In this document: positions 9,164 to 20,549 of the stretch, in pieces
How the letters are laid out: each line of letters starts with the position of its first letter
How positions within the stretch are numbered: position 1 is the first letter of the stretch
Assembly (NCBI GenBank): GCA_038087015.1
Contig: JASBNA010000013.1
Coordinates: forward strand, 558,001-622,000
Length of the DNA stretch: 64,000 nt
From: Cerrena zonata
Taxonomy: Eukaryota; Basidiomycota; Agaricomycetes; Polyporales; Cerrenaceae
Reading direction: 5' to 3'
The notes under the pieces: model-generated
Databases searched by the model: none
The model's input: the letters and a program-made list of their open reading frames with translations, nothing else
Told to the model about the DNA's origin: nothing
Made by a program: the position numbers and the translations under genes

Positions 9164-12100
9164 TTATGAATAACCTTCAAATACTTGTTCATGATTATTC
9201 AATAAGAATTCAGTAACATCATTTCTATAACCCATATCAACCATTTCTTTTTCACCTGTAGCATCTCTAGCTAGAGTTGGAGCAAAAACAACTGATAAGT
9301 TCTTATATCCCATTCTGTTCACTGATCGATATGAATTAACCAATGATAAATGTTTGCATAGTAAGAATAAAATATGCTTATTTGCAGGAGGTAATTTAGC
9401 AATAACTCGGTTCTTCAAGTCTAATAATCTCTTATCTGATTTATTTGGTGCATTAGCTGAACTAACCTTGATAAAATCATCATAAATATTATATGGAATT
9501 AATGGATCAGGTAATTTTCTTAAATATCTTTTCAATGCTGATGTAACTGCATTTATATCAACATCAATTGTTTCATTTAATTTATTCATTTGTTTTTCAT
9601 CACTTGAAGCATTGGCAGTTAACCCACTAAATGCATTCTCAATAGAAACAATTGCTGAATTACCACCTGATATACGGTAAATACCTTCCATATCCAAACC
9701 TCTTTTTTCAACTTCCTCTATACATTTAGTAACAATTAAAGGTACTCTTTCATTTTCATAATCTGCTCTTCTTTGAACAGTAGAAGTAAATAATGGTGCA
9801 TTACCCACCCCTCCATTTTCAGATATTGATGGGGTAGAATCATTACTATTGTTATTACTATTATTGGTTAAAAATGAATCCAAGATATTCGTAGATCTTG
9901 ATTTAGTAATAAAAGATCCTAATCCCTTTTTATTGTTGGATCCATCAGCCAGTGATGGATCTAAAGTTGAATTTCCATTTGATCCATTATGATGATTGTT
10001 TGAATTACTGTGACTATGATGTGCTCCACTTCCATTATTGGAATTAATTGCTTCTCCATTATTTGAATTAGACAGATCCTGACTTTCTTTATGATGAACT
10101 CCAGTATTTACAATAACCGGTGAATTAACATTACTGATCTTAGGTCTTCTCCAAAATTTCAATCTAGTGGCCTTATGTGTCTCAACCATTGTAGTATCAG
10201 TATCAATACCGGTCTCGGAATATGGGGCCCCAGCTATAAGGGATGAAGATGAAGTAGATGCAAGATTCGTAAAATTAGAATTACTCGTACTATCATTGGT
10301 AATATCAGAACTTGATCCACGTCTTCCTTGGGAGCCAGGTCCAATCGGTGGTGAAGGGTGCGCATTAATTGATGTAGCACTTCCACCATTTTTGCCATTT
10401 TTGATTGATAATTCAAGTTGATGATTTTCTTCTGAAAGACTTTGATTGATTTCGAGTAATTTCTTCTTTCTGATTTCTAAGGAGCCAATTTCTTTTGATA
10501 AATCTTGTTGTTGGTTACTATCTTTCACTATTCTCGATTGTAATGTTCTTACTTCTTGATTTAATTTTGATTTATCATTTGTTAATTTTTTGACATCATT
10601 ATTCAATGTTTGTTTTTGAATTTCTAACTGATAAATATCAGCCTTCAAGGATCTCAATTCTAATTCATGTCTATGTAAATCAGTTTGTTGGCCCGCTAAG
10701 GTTCCGCCATTGTTATTATCAATGCTAGCCAAAAATGGAGTGTCTGATGTTGACCTCGTATGGTCTCTAGAAAATCCAAGTTGGTTCATCGGGGAAGTAA
10801 ATGGTAATGGAGGGGTCGTAAATGCTGACCCACCATTAGAGATAGAACCATCTGAAACATGACGTGAATGACCTTTTATGCTACCCGAGCTACTCATAAC
10901 GTTATTTTCATCTTTCGATTTAAAGAAGCCAAATTTGCCAGTAATACCTGAATTACTGCCATTACTAATAGATCTCTTATGTTTGAGACTAAGTTTTGGA
11001 GTTCTGATTGTATTTTTTCTCGAAACTGATGTTTGGCCTTGTGATTGACTTTGTGCAGATCCGTATTCATTATCATTTAGAGTATCCTCTAAGTTTGTAA
11101 CTGCAGGAGTAACATTACCAATAATTCTTGATGACCTTTGGGATTTTTTTTCAGGATATTCAACACCCTCTAGGCCTAAACCTCTTGGTTCGTTTGCTAG
11201 ACTTCTTGTTTCTGATCTAGGAGTTTCAGTGCTCATTATGGAGGATTTAATAGGAGTTGAAGGTACAGATGGTAACGGAGCTTTTGGAGGAGGTGAAGAC
11301 ATAACAGTTGTAGTGACATTGCCAGAATTAGGGCGTTTTGGAGTACCCATTTCCTTATTATTACCTTTATAATAGCTATCGTAGTCATCAAGATTCAAGC
11401 CCTCATTTTGAATTTCGTCATTAGTTTCGACTACTCTGGCTTGTCTATTGGCTTTAGCAAATGGTGAAGGGCAATTGGATCTAGCATGTTCTTCAGGTGC
11501 TAAATTTGTGTTGTTATTCTTTCTAGGTGATGTGATTGATGGTTGAATATTGTTCGCATTATGGAATCCATTATCGTGGTATTGGTTTGGTGATAATATA
11601 AGTAAGTTTTTACCTCTAAACTTTTTACTTGGTGATTCATTTTCTTCCACTTTATCTTCTGGATTTTCAGTTTTGGAAACTGACTCTTTATTTTTAGGAG
11701 TAAGATCAACCGGTGGCTCTAAAGAGTTAGAATCCTTTCTTGATGAAGCAACTTTTGGAGTGGTGGGTTCACTCATGGAATCTATAATATCTAGTATGAT
11801 ACCATTATGATCGGATTGAGATGAATTTTGACTAACACCTTTTTCTAATTTTTGTTTTTTCATATTCAATTCATCATCACTGTCATTGACTTCTTCAATA
11901 GAAAAGTCTTCTTCTTGGGATTGTGATGGTGCAACTTGAGTTGGTTGGTGATTTTTATCATTATTTGATTCATTTGTGGTACCTGTGAATTGAGAATTTG
12001 AAATTGAGGTAATAGAATTATCAGTCTTGGTAGAATGGAAGGAGTCTCTTGCGCTATTATATTCACCTTCATGAGGTGGAGGGGGTGGAGGAGGAGGAGG

Positions 12101-12814
12101 TAAGCTTTTATCTTTGTTTGTGACCATACTTGAACTTGATCTGTTACCATGTAAAAATAAGTCCGACGAAGCGTTATGTCCATTTTGATTATTCAAACTA
12201 TTTCTCTTGCTTGAGCCATTGCTTAATTTTGGAGTTGTGTTATTATTTGAGATATCTTGTAAGTGACGAGATTCTTCATTTTGATAATGACTATGACGAG
12301 TATTATAATTAGGATTTTTCAGATTAGCTTGTTTTTCATCAGCTAATCTTTGTTGTTCTAATAATGCCAATTGTTTCTTTTTCAAGTCAACTTTTTTCTT
12401 TTTAGCAATTAACTTTTCATGACAGCTCATACAAAATAAACCTTTTGAAGTTCTTGCATATCTTAAATCTTCAATTTTCAATTTACAAGATCGACATTTA
12501 AAACAACTTGAACAGTAAGCTTGGTCACCAGTTAAAATAGCTAAATCATCGATTTTTTTACCACATTGTTTACAATTGTAAGAACAATTGGAACAGATTA
12601 AATTACCATTTCCTAAGACCAAAAAATTCGAATTACAACCAAGAGAGCTTTCACATTTTGAACATTTGAAACAGTTAATATGCCATCTATCATCACCTAG
12701 CTCGTAAGCATGTCCTTCATATATGGGCAAGTTACATTTCTTACAAGATTGTAAGGCGCCGTCATCATCATAGCTATTATTGATTTCATGAGTGAAATTG
12801 ATTTCCAGACTCAT
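9164..12814 (-). CDS. RGA2: RGA2/RGA1-type Cdc42 GTPase-activating protein (LIM-LIM-RhoGAP)
   Basis: A 1216-residue protein. Two LIM zinc-binding domains occupy residues ~24-77 and ~81-131 (CKKC...HINCFKCSKC; CKQC...CFKCRSC). A long disordered Ser/Asn-rich middle contains a Pro10 tract near residue 240 and many SP/TP sites. A coiled coil lies at ~730-800. The C-terminal ~200 residues form a RhoGAP domain with the arginine-finger motif GIYRISGG. This order is that of Rga1/Rga2, which inactivate Cdc42 at the bud neck and, in Candida, restrain hyphal polarity under Cdk control. Lrg1 carries three LIM domains and is less likely. CUG-clade yeasts usually have one such gene. The ATG at 12812-12814 immediately precedes the first LIM domain. 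Confidence 0.9.
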   Translation of the reverse strand: MSLEINFTHEINNSYDDDGALQSCKKCNLPIYEGHAYELGDDRWHINCFKCSKCESSLGCNSNFLVLGNGNLICSNCSYNCKQCGKKIDDLAILTGDQAYCSSCFKCRSCKLKIEDLRYARTSKGLFCMSCHEKLIAKKKKVDLKKKQLALLEQQRLADEKQANLKNPNYNTRHSHYQNEESRHLQDISNNNTTPKLSNGSSKRNSLNNQNGHNASSDLFLHGNRSSSSMVTNKDKSLPPPPPPPPPHEGEYNSARDSFHSTKTDNSITSISNSQFTGTTNESNNDKNHQPTQVAPSQSQEEDFSIEEVNDSDDELNMKKQKLEKGVSQNSSQSDHNGIILDIIDSMSEPTTPKVASSRKDSNSLEPPVDLTPKNKESVSKTENPEDKVEENESPSKKFRGKNLLILSPNQYHDNGFHNANNIQPSITSPRKNNNTNLAPEEHARSNCPSPFAKANRQARVVETNDEIQNEGLNLDDYDSYYKGNNKEMGTPKRPNSGNVTTTVMSSPPPKAPLPSVPSTPIKSSIMSTETPRSETRSLANEPRGLGLEGVEYPEKKSQRSSRIIGNVTPAVTNLEDTLNDNEYGSAQSQSQGQTSVSRKNTIRTPKLSLKHKRSISNGSNSGITGKFGFFKSKDENNVMSSSGSIKGHSRHVSDGSISNGGSAFTTPPLPFTSPMNQLGFSRDHTRSTSDTPFLASIDNNNGGTLAGQQTDLHRHELELRSLKADIYQLEIQKQTLNNDVKKLTNDKSKLNQEVRTLQSRIVKDSNQQQDLSKEIGSLEIRKKKLLEINQSLSEENHQLELSIKNGKNGGSATSINAHPSPPIGPGSQGRRGSSSDITNDSTSNSNFTNLASTSSSSLIAGAPYSETGIDTDTTMVETHKATRLKFWRRPKISNVNSPVIVNTGVHHKESQDLSNSNNGEAINSNNGSGAHHSHSNSNNHHNGSNGNSTLDPSLADGSNNKKGLGSFITKSRSTNILDSFLTNNSNNNSNDSTPSISENGGVGNAPLFTSTVQRRADYENERVPLIVTKCIEEVEKRGLDMEGIYRISGGNSAIVSIENAFSGLTANASSDEKQMNKLNETIDVDINAVTSALKRYLRKLPDPLIPYNIYDDFIKVSSANAPNKSDKRLLDLKNRVIAKLPPANKHILFLLCKHLSLVNSYRSVNRMGYKNLSVVFAPTLARDATGEKEMVDMGYRNDVTEFLLNNHEQVFEGYS

Positions 12815-14577
12815 TTTTCCCTTGAATTGAATATAGTTTAAAAGCTAGGGGAAGGAAACGGCCAGGGTGATTTAAGTGAATTAATTAGAAATGAAAACTT
12901 AACCACCAGATCAAACACAATATCAAATTTGATTTAATTAAAATTTTTATCCAAAGCAAATGGGGAAAAAAAAAAAAAGATCAAAGAAAATAACAGTGAA
13001 TAAAAATAAAAAAAAAAAATGGGTGATGGGAATCGGGATTATATGACGACAATGCACAATAAGACGAAAATGTTCAATCTAAAACGAATTGGTAACAGAA
13101 GGAGAATCAAAATTGATTTGAATGGAATTGAAACTTGAGTAAACGAACGATTTCGGTTTGTTTCAGTTCACAATAACATATGACTACTTGAAGAGCTATC
13201 GAGGAATGAATTTCGCTTCCAGGGAACAACAAGTAAATGGAATCTCAAGACAAGTTTCAGTACTCAAGATGTTAATAAAGTGAATGTCGATAGTTCGCTT
13301 TTTCGTATTTTTGTTATTTGTTGATTACCAACGAAAAACCAAAAAAGAGAAGAAAAATGGTAATTCAAAATCAAGTTTTCCACTATCCAGGATCAGAAAA
13401 TATCTTCAATAAACGTTAAAGAAACTTAAAGTGAAGAATGACAAAAATAGATGGTTTTTGATTTAGACTGAGTAAAGTGAGCGAGTATTTTTAGTTGTCA
13501 ATCTATTTTTTTTTGTCACTGACAAAAACACTCAAAAAACCCAAAAAAAACAAAGCTCAAAAGCCTAATAAAAAAAAGATACTTAAACTTAAACACGTTT
13601 TAAGTGAGAATGAAAAGGTAATCTGGAAGATGAACCAGGGTATGGTATTGGATAATTGGCAGAAACAAGTCAACTAAAGGAGAATAAAATCTTATGGGAA
13701 CCAAATAATTGAACTATGAATTCATTTACTTTGCAGGAAGAAGCACAGCACAAAGGAAAATCAACAAGCCAACAACAAACAAACAAATAAACGATTGTAA
13801 TGTAAGTACGATCGCAATGTAAGTACAATTGCAATGTAAGTATACCCTAATGTAAGCAAATATAAATTCAGATCTGATTCACTGGAATGGATATCAGAAA
13901 AGAATGATACAGGTACCCGGAAGCAAAGGAAAAGAAACCAGTGGTACCACCAACTATTATCAATAGGATTGGGAGATTATGAACGACAATCTACTCAAGT
14001 CCTTGGGAATTTAGCAATAGAGAAGCGAAGGGAAGGATAAAAAGATCAGGGCGGCTAAATACTTTTAGTCGGGTATAGTCAGATAGTGAGATTTTTTGAG
14101 ATATGAAACCTTATTGAATAAGCAAAAAGCTTTTTGAAAGAACGAATTGATCTAAAGACTAAAGTATAAAGAAGAGGAAGTATTGGCAAGCTTAAAAAGC
14201 GTAAATAAGAATAAGGTATTATGAAGGATGTGATATATCATTTTGAAAAATGTGAGACAGTTTTATTTCATTTTATTTTTTGCTCAATTGGGAAAAATTC
14301 GGGTATTGAATAGAGTATAAAGTATATGAATATGAATTAAGATTGGAAGTAAGAGAAGTAACAGTAAGTGATGGTACAAGTAATGTAGAAATAGAATAGC
14401 TGTACAAGTAGTAGATTAAGTAGAGAATAATTTTTGCAGCGAATTTAAATTGAAATGTCAACCAAATTTGTACTACGGGTATAATAATTATAGGGTTTAA
14501 TTAAAGTATATATGACAAAAAGACGAAATAAAGATAAAGTAAAACAAAAGAAGGAATAGAAGAAATAAAATGCACAA
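12815..14577. promoter_or_regulatory. 1.76-kb intergenic region upstream of RGA2
   Basis: The longest gap in the left half. It lies between the 5' end of RGA2 and the 3' end of ANP1 (both on the minus strand), so it is mainly RGA2 promoter/5' UTR. It is A-rich with many GAAAA runs and homopolymer A tracts (for example 12966-12978, 13009-13019). A short 17-bp tandem repeat occurs at 13799-13860. A 60-codon frame at 13495-13677 is Lys-rich low complexity and is not credible as a gene. Long promoters are common for polarity regulators in this clade. Confidence 0.6.
13799..13860. repeat. 17-bp tandem repeat, about 3.7 copies
   Basis: Units begin at 13799, 13816, 13833 and 13849 and share the core AATGTAAGTA. 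Units 1 and 2 differ at the centre (CGATCG versus CAATTG, both palindromic 6-mers). It lies about 1 kb upstream of the RGA2 start. Confidence 0.8.
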
Positions 14578-15919
14578 TTAAGGATTAAAGTCAGCTAATT
14601 TTTTATCCGATTGACTTTCATCAATATTCCAATCATCAGCACCAGACCAATCAACTTCGATATTTCTTAAATGAGACATATCAGTATTTTTCAAAAAGTT
14701 ATTACGTTCTTTTAACCATTTGTCTTGAACATCATCAAAAGCTTTACCCCAAACTTTATCATAAACTTTTTTAATTTTAGCTTCTTCCTTTTGTCTAATT
14801 TCTTCTAAGGCCATCCATTCCATATGTTTTAAATCATCACTTGAAGGTTCATAAATATGCCAAATGACATAATGAGGTAAACCAATCACTGAATAACCCA
14901 TTCTTTTACTTAATTTACCAAAAGCTTCAGTTTCTGCATGTTTTTCAAATGAAAATGCTGGGAAATGAGATCCTGATTTGAAAACTTTTGCCTTTGTTAA
15001 AATTGAAACTCCTCCAATACCATCTAAGTCCATTTCAACTTCAGGATCTCCGTAGGGATCTCTTAAATAAGCTAAATGAGGTCTCCATGTTTGATATTCA
15101 ACATAACCTTCCACAATACATGCATCTTCATCTAAACTTTCAGCTAACTGTAATCCTCCATCCGATTCTTGCCAGGAATTTAAATCGTACGGTTGCTGGT
15201 TCCCTAACCAATCCGGTAAAGGTCGCCAAACATTAGGTACAATAACATCTTTATCATGATGCATTAAATCTTCTAAAATTGTTGGTGCAACCGTTTCAAC
15301 ATCAGCATCTCTCCAATAAACATGTGAATGATATGGTTTGATTGCTACTGTCCATAACCAATTTCTAGCTCTAGCCATTAACTTTCTTCTTGGTCCTTGT
15401 GCAGCAAATCCATGACGATCACTAAATGATTGTCCAATAATTTGTCCAAAATCCTTTTCAAATATTTCTATTTCTCCAAATCTAAATGATGGATCAGGAT
15501 TATTTTGTATTTCATTTAAATGTTTTTTCAATGATCCCATAGTGTCATCACTTGAATCACTAACTAAAAATGCTAAATCAATCAAATTATGTGGATAAGT
15601 TAAGTTTTTCATATGTCCGAAAAACATTGGTAAATGGGCTGCTGCATCACGCAATGGTACACAGAATAACACTCTTTCATCTCTTTGCCATCCATCATTG
15701 GATCCGGAGTAATGAGCTAAATCATAATATTGAACGCTTTGATAATTATTAAAATTAGGCGTATATAATGCTTTCAAATGGTAATAATAAAAGTTTCAAT
15801 AAAAATAATATCACCGTAATAATAGCCCCTATCATAACCTTAGTACGATGTATCTCAAATGTCTTCTTAAGTGTTAGCGATATCGATGCATCTTTTGATG
15901 AAGTATACGATGCTGTCAT
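14578..15919 (-). CDS. ANP1: ANP1, alpha-1,6-mannosyltransferase of Golgi M-Pol II (one frameshift)
   Basis: The main frame (up to 15777) matches the Anp1/Mnn9/Van1 family along its length: LFCVPLRDAAAHLPMFF, FGQIIGQSFSDRHGF, QGPRRKLMARARNWL, the DAD-type metal motif in YWRDADVE, and IGLPHYVIWHIYEPSSDD. It is closest to Anp1, a type II Golgi protein that extends the mannan backbone with Mnn9, Mnn10, Mnn11 and Hoc1. The main frame lacks a start and membrane anchor. Both appear in another frame: ATG at 15917-15919, a short cytosolic tail, and a single TM segment (VMIGAIITVILFLLKLLLL). Removing one base from the run at 15776-15778 (AAA on the plus strand) joins them into 446 residues. I take this as one gene with an indel. 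The divergent partner is SMC2. Confidence 0.9.
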
Positions 15920-16233
15920 TTTGAATTCTTAGCTCGAATCAAAATCCCACTCAAATCAATTTCTAATTTTTCAAATGGAACTCACCTTACTCTCTTATCC
16001 AAAGAAGCTATTATGAATGGGCTGTTGTGTGGAGTGTCGGTGCTGACGTTGGGTTAAACAGCTATTTTTTTTTTTTTGATGTATGTTGAAATTCCCAAAG
16101 AAAGAACGAAAAATCCCATACAAACGAAAAAAACTGTCTTGTTTATTTTTCCGAACCAAAAAGCCAACTAAAAATATAAAAAAAAAAAAAAAAATAATTT
16201 TCGCTCATCGATTTTGTGCAAGAATGAGCTAGT

Positions 16234-16253
16234 CACGTGCAAGGTGTCACGTG
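16234..16253. promoter_or_regulatory. Paired CACGTG E-boxes (candidate Cbf1 sites)
   Basis: TCACGTGC and TCACGTGG occur with CACGTG cores at 16234-16239 and 16248-16253, 14 bp apart. The TCACGTG context is the Cbf1 preference. Binding is inferred from the motif only. Confidence 0.5.
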
Positions 16254-16299
16254 GACCTCGCTTATTATCTCCACGACGCATCCCATTTGTAAAACGATA

Positions 16300-16465
16300 C
16301 ATCACATTTCAAATATCATGTATCACATTTCAAATATCATGTATCACATTTCAAATATCATGTATCACCTTCGAAATGTAATGTATCACATTTAAATATA
16401 ATGTATCACAATTGAATATGATATATCATATTCTTCAAACGATATGTCATATTTCGAATACGACC
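16300..16465. repeat. 21-bp minisatellite, about 8 units decaying toward SMC2
   Basis: Units start at 16300, 16321, 16342, 16363, 16384, 16404, 16424 and 16445. The first three are identical except for one base; the next ones diverge stepwise and two are 20 bp. The core is TATCACATTTCAAATATCAT, containing the imperfect palindrome ATTTCAAAT (ATTTCGAAT-like in later units). Confidence 0.9.
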
Positions 16466-16823
16466 TATCGTATTACGATCTATTACGACAAACCTTTCAT
16501 ACCCCATACGATACAATACGATACAATACGACATGTAGTACGCGCCGTTGACGAGTTCACTAATTATATGGCAGAATTAGTTAGTTAGCACAACTGATTA
16601 GATAGCACAACTAGTTGGATAACTAAATCGGTTAGGTATTGCAGTTGCCTCTTATAAAGGCTACATGCTACGTTGGCTCAGCTTATTTGTTACTGCAAAA
16701 ACGCTACACCCATACACCAGGCGGTTTTTACAAATGTGATAGATCATAAACAAAAACAAAAGATTACGCGCCAACTAATTATACACCTCTTTATTCTACT
16801 CTTGATATTGGTTATTGGCTAGG

Positions 16824-19800
16824 ATGAAGGTGGAAGAGCTTATCATCGATGGGTTCAAGTCCTACGCCACGCGTACGGTCATTTCAGGATGGGACCCTCA
16901 GTTTAATGCAATCACGGGATTGAATGGTTCGGGTAAATCTAATATCTTAGATGCCATTTGTTTCGTATTGGGGATTGCTTCAATGTCTACAGTAAGAGCA
17001 TCTAATTTGCAGGATCTTATTTATAAGCGTGGTCAGGCGGGTGTAACTAAAGCTAGTGTCACTATAATGTTTGATAATCTGGAAATATCTAAATCTCCAA
17101 TTGGATTTGAAAATTCTCCTAAAATTAGTGTTACAAGACAGATTATATTAGGAGGATCATCAAAATATTTGGTTAATGGTCATAAAGCTCAACAACAAAC
17201 TGTTTTAAACTTATTTCAATCGGTTCAATTAAATATCAATAATCCAAATTTTTTGATTATGCAAGGTAAAATTACTAAAGTTTTGAATATGAAACCTTCA
17301 GAAATATTATCATTAATTGAAGAAGCTGCCGGTACTAGAACTTTTGAAGAACGTAAAGATAAAGCACAGAAAACTATGGCTAAAAAGGAACAAAAATTAA
17401 CTGAAATAAGAAATTTATTACAAGAAGAAATTGAACCAAAATTAGAAAAATTCAGAGCTGAAAAAAGACAATTTTTAGAATTTCAACAAATTCAGACTGA
17501 TTTAGAAAAAATGTCAAGAATTATAGCTGCTCATGATTATATTTTATATCTGAATAAATTTGATCAGCATTCAACTTTATTAAATGAGCGTGAAACAATC
17601 ATGTCTAATTTATCGAAAACTGTTGATAAATTAAATAACGAAATTAAAAATTTAAATGATGATCTTAATCAGGCTAAATCGAGAAAAAAATGCAGAATTA
17701 CAACATGATGGTAAAATTAAAGAATTGGAATCAATAGAGAATAATTTAGGTGATGAAATAACTCGTTTGAATACTCATAAAGATATAACTAATGATAATT
17801 TAAAAGATGAATTGAAAAAATTAAATAAATTAAAACAATCTTTTAATCATTTGAAAAATTTAATTGAAAATAACGTTGATATTTATTCAAAATTAGAAAA
17901 TGATTATCAACTAGTTAAAAATAACCATGAACAAATTAAAGATGAATTCTATAAAAAGGAAGAATTGTTATCTACTTTATCAACTGGTGTTAGTGCTAAA
18001 GGTAACACCGATGGTGGTTATATGGCTCAATTGAAAGAAGTTAAACTGAAATTAAATAATTCAAATGTATTTATTAAGCAATCAAATTTAAAAATTGATC
18101 ACCTAAAAAATAAAATTAAAAATGACACTTCAAAATTATTACAGGCTAAAAAGGAAAATGAAACTTTATTATTACAAATTGAAAATTATCAATCTGAAAT
18201 TAAAGCAAAAGATAAAAAATTAATTGAATTTGGCTATGATTCAAATAGAGTTAACGAATTAAAGAAGAAAGATCGTGATTTATCAAATCAATTACTTAAA
18301 ATAACTCATCAATTAGATTCAGTTAAAAGAAAAGTGGGGAATAATATCGATTTTGATTATTCAACTCCATATCAAAATTTTGACCATTCTTCAGTTAAAG
18401 GGGTGGCGGTACAATTATTTCAACTTAATGATGCTCATAGTGATAAAGCCTTAGCTCTCCAGGTTTGTGCTGGGGGTCGCTTGTATAACATCATTGTTGA
18501 AACTGCAGATGTCGCTTCTTCTCTTTTAGAAAAAGGTAATTTAAAGAAAAGAGTTACCATAATTCCTCTTGATAAAATTTCTACTAGATCAATACCTCAA
18601 AATATAGTCGATTATGCTAAATCATTATGTCCTGATAAAGTCGATTTAGCAATTCGATTAATAGATTACGACTCAGAATTATCTAAAGCTATGACTTATA
18701 TATTCGGTTCAACTTTTATTTGTCAAGATCCAGATACTGCTAAGAAAATTACTTTTGATCCAAAAATAAGATCGAGATCGATTACAGTTCAAGGTGATGT
18801 TTATGATCCCGAAGGTAACTTGTCTGGTGGGTCGAGATCAAATAATTTTTCAATTTTGACTATTATGCAAGAATACAACCAATTAAACAAAACGGTTACT
18901 CAATTACAAAATGAATTAAACGATGTAAGAAAACGAACTTACTAGATTTGAAGAGATTGGGTTAAAGACAAAAACATTAGAAAATGAGCTTAATTTAAGC
19001 AAACATGAATTATCTTTATTACAAAGAAAGTTGGATAATAACCCTGCGTCTGCTATATTAAAAGAAAATCAACAAAATGAACAGGAAATAAATGAATTAA
19101 GTGAAAAAGTTAAACAGTCGAAGATTGACATTTCTGAATTTGAAAAGCAAATCCAATTAATTGAGAATGATATGAAAGAGTTCAGTACTAACAAAGATGA
19201 TAAATTAAAGAAATTACAAGATGAAGTTAGTAAATTACGTGAATCTCTACTAGAAAAAGAACAAGAAATTAAAGATACATCTGATAAGTTTCAAGTTATG
19301 CAAATCGAGTCCGACCAGCGAAAATCAGAATTAAATAATTTACAAGAGTCAATAAGTTCCCTGGAGACAATCATCGAAGATGCAAGACTGACAATTAGTT
19401 TAACTACGAATAAAATTGACGAACACACAATGAACTTACAAAACGTCAGAACTGAATTAGATGAAGTCAAGGCAAACTTATTAGGATTGAATGAAGAAAT
19501 CAATGAACTAAGTCAGATTATAAATAATAAAACAAAAGAATTGAATGATACTGAATTACAGATTCAAAAATTAAATCATGATTTAGGGAAAGCTAATTCA
19601 ATAACGGAAAGTTTGAGACAAAAATTAGATTCAATTATTGAAGAACACGATTGGGTAACAGACTCAAATATTCTCGATTCAATATTTCAGCAGTATCCCA
19701 CCATTAATTCAGAAGAATGTCACGAACAAGTAGCAGTATTGGAAGAAAGATTTCACGGAATGAAACGTAAAGTAAATCCAAATATTATGAATATGATTGA

Positions 19801-20341
19801 TAACGTTGAAAAAAAAGAAGCTTCTTTGAAAAACATGATAAGAACTATTGAAAAAGACAAATCTAAAATCGAAAACACTATCAGCAAATTGAATGGTTAT
19901 AAACGTGATACATTGGACCAAACTTACAAAAAAGTTTCGGAAGACTTCGGTCTAATTTTTGCTGATTTATTACCGGGATCTTTTGCCAAATTAGTTCCAA
20001 TAGATCCACAGGATGTTACCAAAGGTTTAGCAGTTAAAGTTAAATTAGGTCCTGTTTGGAAAGAAAGTTTGGTTGAATTATCTGGTGGTCAGCGTTCTTT
20101 GATCGCTTTATCCTTGATTATGGCTTTGTTGCAATTCAAACCGGCCCCAATGTATATTTTGGATGAAGTTGATGCTGCGCTTGATTTATCCCATACCCAG
20201 AATATCGGTCATTTAATCAAAACTAGGTTTAAAGGTTCTCAGTTTATTGTTGTCTCCTTAAAGGAAGGTATGTTTACAAATGCTAATAGGGTTTTTAGAA
20301 CCAGGTTTCAAGACAGTACGTCAGTCGTTTCTGTTATGTAA
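16824..20341 (+). CDS. SMC2: SMC2, condensin ATPase core subunit (two frameshifts)
   Basis: Three consecutive frames reconstruct one 1171-residue Smc2. The N-terminal ATPase half starts at ATG 16824 (MKVEELIIDGFKSYATRTVI) with the Walker A motif GLNGSGKSN. Two coiled-coil arms flank the hinge (VKGVAVQLFQ to GDVYDPEGNLSGGSR). The C-terminal half has the ABC signature LSGGQRSLIALSLIMAL and the Walker B/D-loop YILDEVDAALDLSHTQN, ending FRTRFQDSTSVVSVM. Smc2 pairs with Smc4 in condensin for mitotic chromosome compaction. Frame changes occur at the A7 run 17684-17690 and the A4 run 18930-18933, each explained by one extra A. Sequence on both sides is fully conserved, so sequencing error is likely. 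CTG at 17079-17081 lies where yeast Smc2 has Thr. Confidence 0.96.
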
Positions 20342-20549
20342 ACGGAACACTTACCATTGTATTATAAGTATTAGGTATATACACAAGTATGTATATTTAA
20401 TAGGTTAAATCTATAGTAATTACTGCTAAATCTTTTTGTAATAAGGTGCACTACTTCTTGTGTGATCTTAATTTTTTTCTTTTTGATAGAGATGGAACTC
20501 TGCAAATAAGTCATTATATATATAAGATCAAGCTTTCACATACGAATAT

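Larger units (their letters stand above)
15920..16823. promoter_or_regulatory. ANP1/SMC2 divergent intergenic region with E-boxes and minisatellite
   Basis: This 904-bp gap holds poly-A/T tracts near ANP1 (16066-16078, 16179-16194), two CACGTG boxes (16234, 16248), and a graded 21-bp tandem repeat (16300-16465). It also has a CGATACAATA repeat around 16507-16531, a Thr/Leu-like AT repeat with GTTAG and AGCACAACT motifs (16570-16645), and ACGCGCC at 16540 and 16765. The last resembles degenerate MCB-type G1/S elements, which would fit a condensin gene. There is no coding potential. Confidence 0.65.

Noticed and set aside
15775..15777. TTG as the real start of ANP1
   Set aside because: It would delete the Golgi membrane anchor, and an anchor with an ATG lies just upstream in the next frame.
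16300..16645. Centromere or telomere-like repeat
   Set aside because: The repeat is short, within a normal divergent promoter, and flanked closely by essential genes; there are no long inverted repeats or a long ORF-free core.
16851..16862. GGGTTCAAGTCC resembling a tRNA B box
   Set aside because: It lies inside the conserved FKSY codons of SMC2 with no acceptor stem or A box. I found no other credible tRNA signature on either strand.
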